From Apis mellifera (taxonomy: Eukaryota; Arthropoda; Insecta; Hymenoptera; Apidae), in NCBI RefSeq assembly GCF_003254395.2, contig NC_037638.1, positions 15,733,086-15,797,085 on the forward strand: a DNA stretch of 64,000 bases, read 5' to 3'. The notes beneath the pieces are model-generated. The model made no database searches. It had not been told where the DNA came from and was given only the letters and a program-made list of their open reading frames with translations. Position numbers and translations under genes: made by a program. Below, in pieces: positions 60,999 through 64,000 of the stretch. The number at the start of each line of letters is the position of its first letter. Positions within the stretch are counted from its first letter, which is position 1.

Positions 60999-63900
60999 GT
61001 TTACCGCGTATAAGAGGAAGCTGAATGTTTAAACCACTTGAATTTTTCTGTCGTGCGAACATTGGTCATATATTCGGCTTGACCCTCTCAATAACAATTG
61101 GTATGCGAAAAGTTTTCGAGAGCAATGCGGGATAACGGTGTACGTAATGAATAATGAATCACAGAATCGAATATATATTGCAACTATAAATTATTTTGAA
61201 TATTTCTTTTCAAGTTTTTCAAGATACTTTAATTTTTCTTAAAATATTGAATTCAGTGAGGAAATAAAAAATAATCTTAAATAAAATTGTTTGTTAAAAC
61301 ATATTATTGATATTAGAAATATTAATAATTTTATTATTCATTTTTTAATAATGATTAATAATAATTTGGCAAGTCAAGATCTGTCTTGTAATTTAATTAA
61401 AGTTAATTCATTTAATAAAATTTAATTAAATCAAGATTAATAGAAATAGACATTCATAATCATTTGAATTTAATATTTAAAAATTGAATTTATAAAGTTC
61501 TAGGAAAAAAATACAAAATGATGATCATATATTATTAACTTGTTAATTAAGTAATTTTATTCCAAAAATGTATATTTGTGTGTGTGTAATTAAAATTAAA
61601 AAATGAGAGTACATTTCTTGTAAAATTTAAGTTATAACAAAATTATATTACAGTTGATGTTTGGAAAAATTAGTAATTCTATTATTTTAATTCATTGATA
61701 TTGTTACATATATACATATATACATGAATTTAAATATTCATAATTTCTTTATTAAAAAACGAAAAAAGAATTCACAGAAAAAATTAAATAGATAAATTTA
61801 ATTTGTTTGTGGAGAATTTTTTAGAAAACAAGATAGACATATAGGCAAAAATCTATATTTGAAAAATATTCTATCAATCATACTGTATGCGTTTCTTTTC
61901 AAGTGAATTTTTTTTATCTTTTTTTCATTTCGTTCTTTTGATAAAATATTCTAAAATTTGCAAATATTTCCTTTTAGTTTTCATTAAAATTTTAATTCCA
62001 ATACGACAATTTTTTAATTTCGCATGACGAATATAATCACAAACAAATTATTTATATTTCTTTACGAGGAACATACTCGTCAAATGTAATTAACGTATTA
62101 ATAATTAAAAACTTCATTTGAGATTTGATATATGTTGCAGTAAATGAACGATATAAATATTTGAAAACAAAAATATCTCATCTCTAATTGCAACAACTGT
62201 TTTACATAAATTAATTTCTAAATTTAGATAAGAATTACCATTCTCATAAAATTAATTCTATCATAAACAATGTTCTACTCATTTGAAATTATCCATCTTA
62301 TAATTAAAAATTGAATAAAAACAATTTTCTCCTAGACAATAAAAAACCAAGTTGGACATTTCTTCTTTTCAAACATGAAATCTTGATTGCCATTTTTTTA
62401 CACGATCATTCTACTCAAGACAGTATCCATCCTTTTATCAAAGCTTTGGTTAAACGCGAAAAGCTAGGAACATAACCAAATTTCGAGATTCCAAAGAAGA
62501 ACCAGAAAAATATGAATAAAAACGTACGTCATCGAAACTTGATGGATCGCGTGCGAAAGCTTTCGTACGCGAAACAAAATGTTTCTCGCCGAATACACAG
62601 AGTTCAATAACAGTAATAATTGTAAAACGGAACGTTATAGATTACACATAACACGTATCGCGTTACTATTTATAATCGACTCGGTTCCGACCAACAACAC
62701 ACCAAATAATATTGACGCGCACAGAGCGTCCCTGGAATATAAACCTTTTCCGTCCTCTGTAACTATTTATGAATTACAATGAAACTGTAGCCAATTAATC
62801 ATTGCGGTCAGCGATGCGTTGCTCGCGTTGATTTATCGTTCTGGGACACGGATTATGGATCAATCGTGCCATTTGACACATAGGACGAGTAAGTGAACGA
62901 TCGAGCGAGTGAATGAACGAGTGAAAACGAGACAGAAAGAGAGAGAGAAAAGTCATCATCTAACTATTTGCAATCGGATTGAATCGCTGCATCGGTAGAA
63001 CGCGAGTTTAAATCACGAACTCGAACGAAACCTGTTTTATGCTCGCGTCTACAATCGACTCGATAACGAAACTACTGGAGAGAACTGTTACAGCGAATTT
63101 TAAATACTTGCAGCTCTTAGTTTTAGCCAGCTCGTTTGAAATACTCCGGCGATTCTCACTCGGATCATTTAAAATTCATTTCCTTGAAATTTTCTGAAAC
63201 GAAAGAGAGAGAGATAGAGAGATAGTTTATTTCGTATTCCACTTTCTTCGGTTTTTCCATCGAAGAAAATTTTCCTCCTCCTTTGGAAAGAAGGATACCC
63301 TCGTAAAAAATACACGGCATCCCGGTTATTACCTAGGAAAAGGGGAAGAGGATTTCCAGTATTTATGTGCCCGAATCAAAACGTCCCGGCAGATGTACAA
63401 TCGGCTTCGTTCACCCATTCCTGGGAACAGTGGTCATCCTCCATTGTACCGGGGGAAAAGTTGTCACGAAGGTAATATCGTGGAATTTGTTAAAACGAGC
63501 GATAAATCAGCCGAGAGAAAGAAGTTTCGTAAGAACTTGGGACGAAACGGAACAACCGTAATTCGTATCTCGTTGCGAGACCACAGATGTTCGTATGTCC
63601 CAAGGAATTCGCGTAAAAAATGCATCCTTGCGACGCGTTTGCGTGTCCTCCATTTTGGATTTTTCGGACGTTGCAATAATAGGATTGAACGTGAATATAA
63701 ATCTTTCAATGCTTGGACGAGAATGATGAATGGACGATGTGGAGGATAAAGTTGAGATTTTTCCGCGAATATTTTACGAGGCTTATAAAAAGAGGAAAAT
63801 ATATTTATAGAGAAAAGGTTTGTGATATATTTTTTGTTTTCCAAAGTGCAGCAATTTTTTGGTTATCACTTGTTCAATATCTTGATTATTTTTTTTAAAT

Positions 63901-64000
63901 TAATATACTGGTATCCTCACAAGTGGAACAGGATATTTTGCAATTCTTTTGAAATGAATAAATTAAAAAACTGTTAATATATGATTTTTATCTTAATTAA
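60999..64000. other. AT-rich noncoding DNA, no supported gene
   Basis: 61.1-62.4 kb is very AT-rich. From about 62.5 kb G+C rises, with short ORFs on both strands at 63.4-63.85 kb that overlap each other and lack recognisable content. A polyadenylation signal for the candidate gene was not convincing. Nothing else is supported. Confidence 0.5.

Noticed and set aside
63393..63844. Overlapping 118- and 126-codon ORFs on opposite strands
   Set aside because: Mutually antisense, neither with recognisable motifs or splice sites.
1..64000. CRISPR arrays, bacterial operons or ribosome-binding sites
   Set aside because: The window is eukaryotic nuclear DNA with introns; repeats are microsatellites or diverged eukaryotic repeats.

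Overview
The window is insect nuclear DNA, most likely honey bee (Apis mellifera or a close Apis). It is AT-rich, its genes have introns with GT/AG splice sites, and simple repeats are abundant. A tyramine receptor with a 399-residue intronless coding region fits the honey bee TYR1 receptor (length recalled from memory, not looked up). About 8 kb is clearly coding; the rest is intron, untranslated region, decayed gene and intergenic DNA.

Left end (1-10.8 kb). LETM1, a mitochondrial inner-membrane ion-exchange protein, lies on the minus strand and runs off the left edge with seven coding exons visible. Divergent from it on the plus strand is a 568-residue homolog of vertebrate KIAA0232, a conserved family of unknown function. 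It has a YY1-type motif in its probable first exon and two upstream ORFs; the second ends on an ATGA overlap with the main start. Its 3' side is a long A/G-rich, homopolymer-rich tract.

10.8-20.7 kb. The chemoreceptor co-receptor gene Ir25a is complete on the minus strand (five coding exons, 927 residues) and converges with the KIAA0232-like gene. Upstream of it, on the same strand, lie frameshifted remains of a second Ir25a-like gene in the correct exon order, together with a possible fragment of an IR75-like receptor and two long hairpin elements. I read this as a decayed tandem duplication.

20.7-43.6 kb. No gene could be supported. The tract holds scattered microsatellites, G runs, small hairpins and one loosely repeated sequence.

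43.6-44.8 kb. The tyramine/octopamine-type receptor TYR1 is on the minus strand, GC-rich, with a splice acceptor just 5' of the start codon that implies an intron in the 5' untranslated region.

44.9-64 kb. This is mostly noncoding. It holds a degenerate tandem array with a unit of about 110-180 bp (46.55-47.5 kb), a TATA-box-like promoter candidate (53.9 kb), and a plausible two-exon gene of unrecognised family (59.96-61.0 kb, 238 residues). That last gene is the best candidate for something undescribed.

The recognised genes do not form one pathway. Ir25a and Tyr1 both belong to sensory and neuromodulatory biology; LETM1 and the KIAA0232 homolog look like broadly expressed cellular genes. 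All splice models here were made by eye from frame, homology and splice consensus; no alignment or RNA evidence was available.
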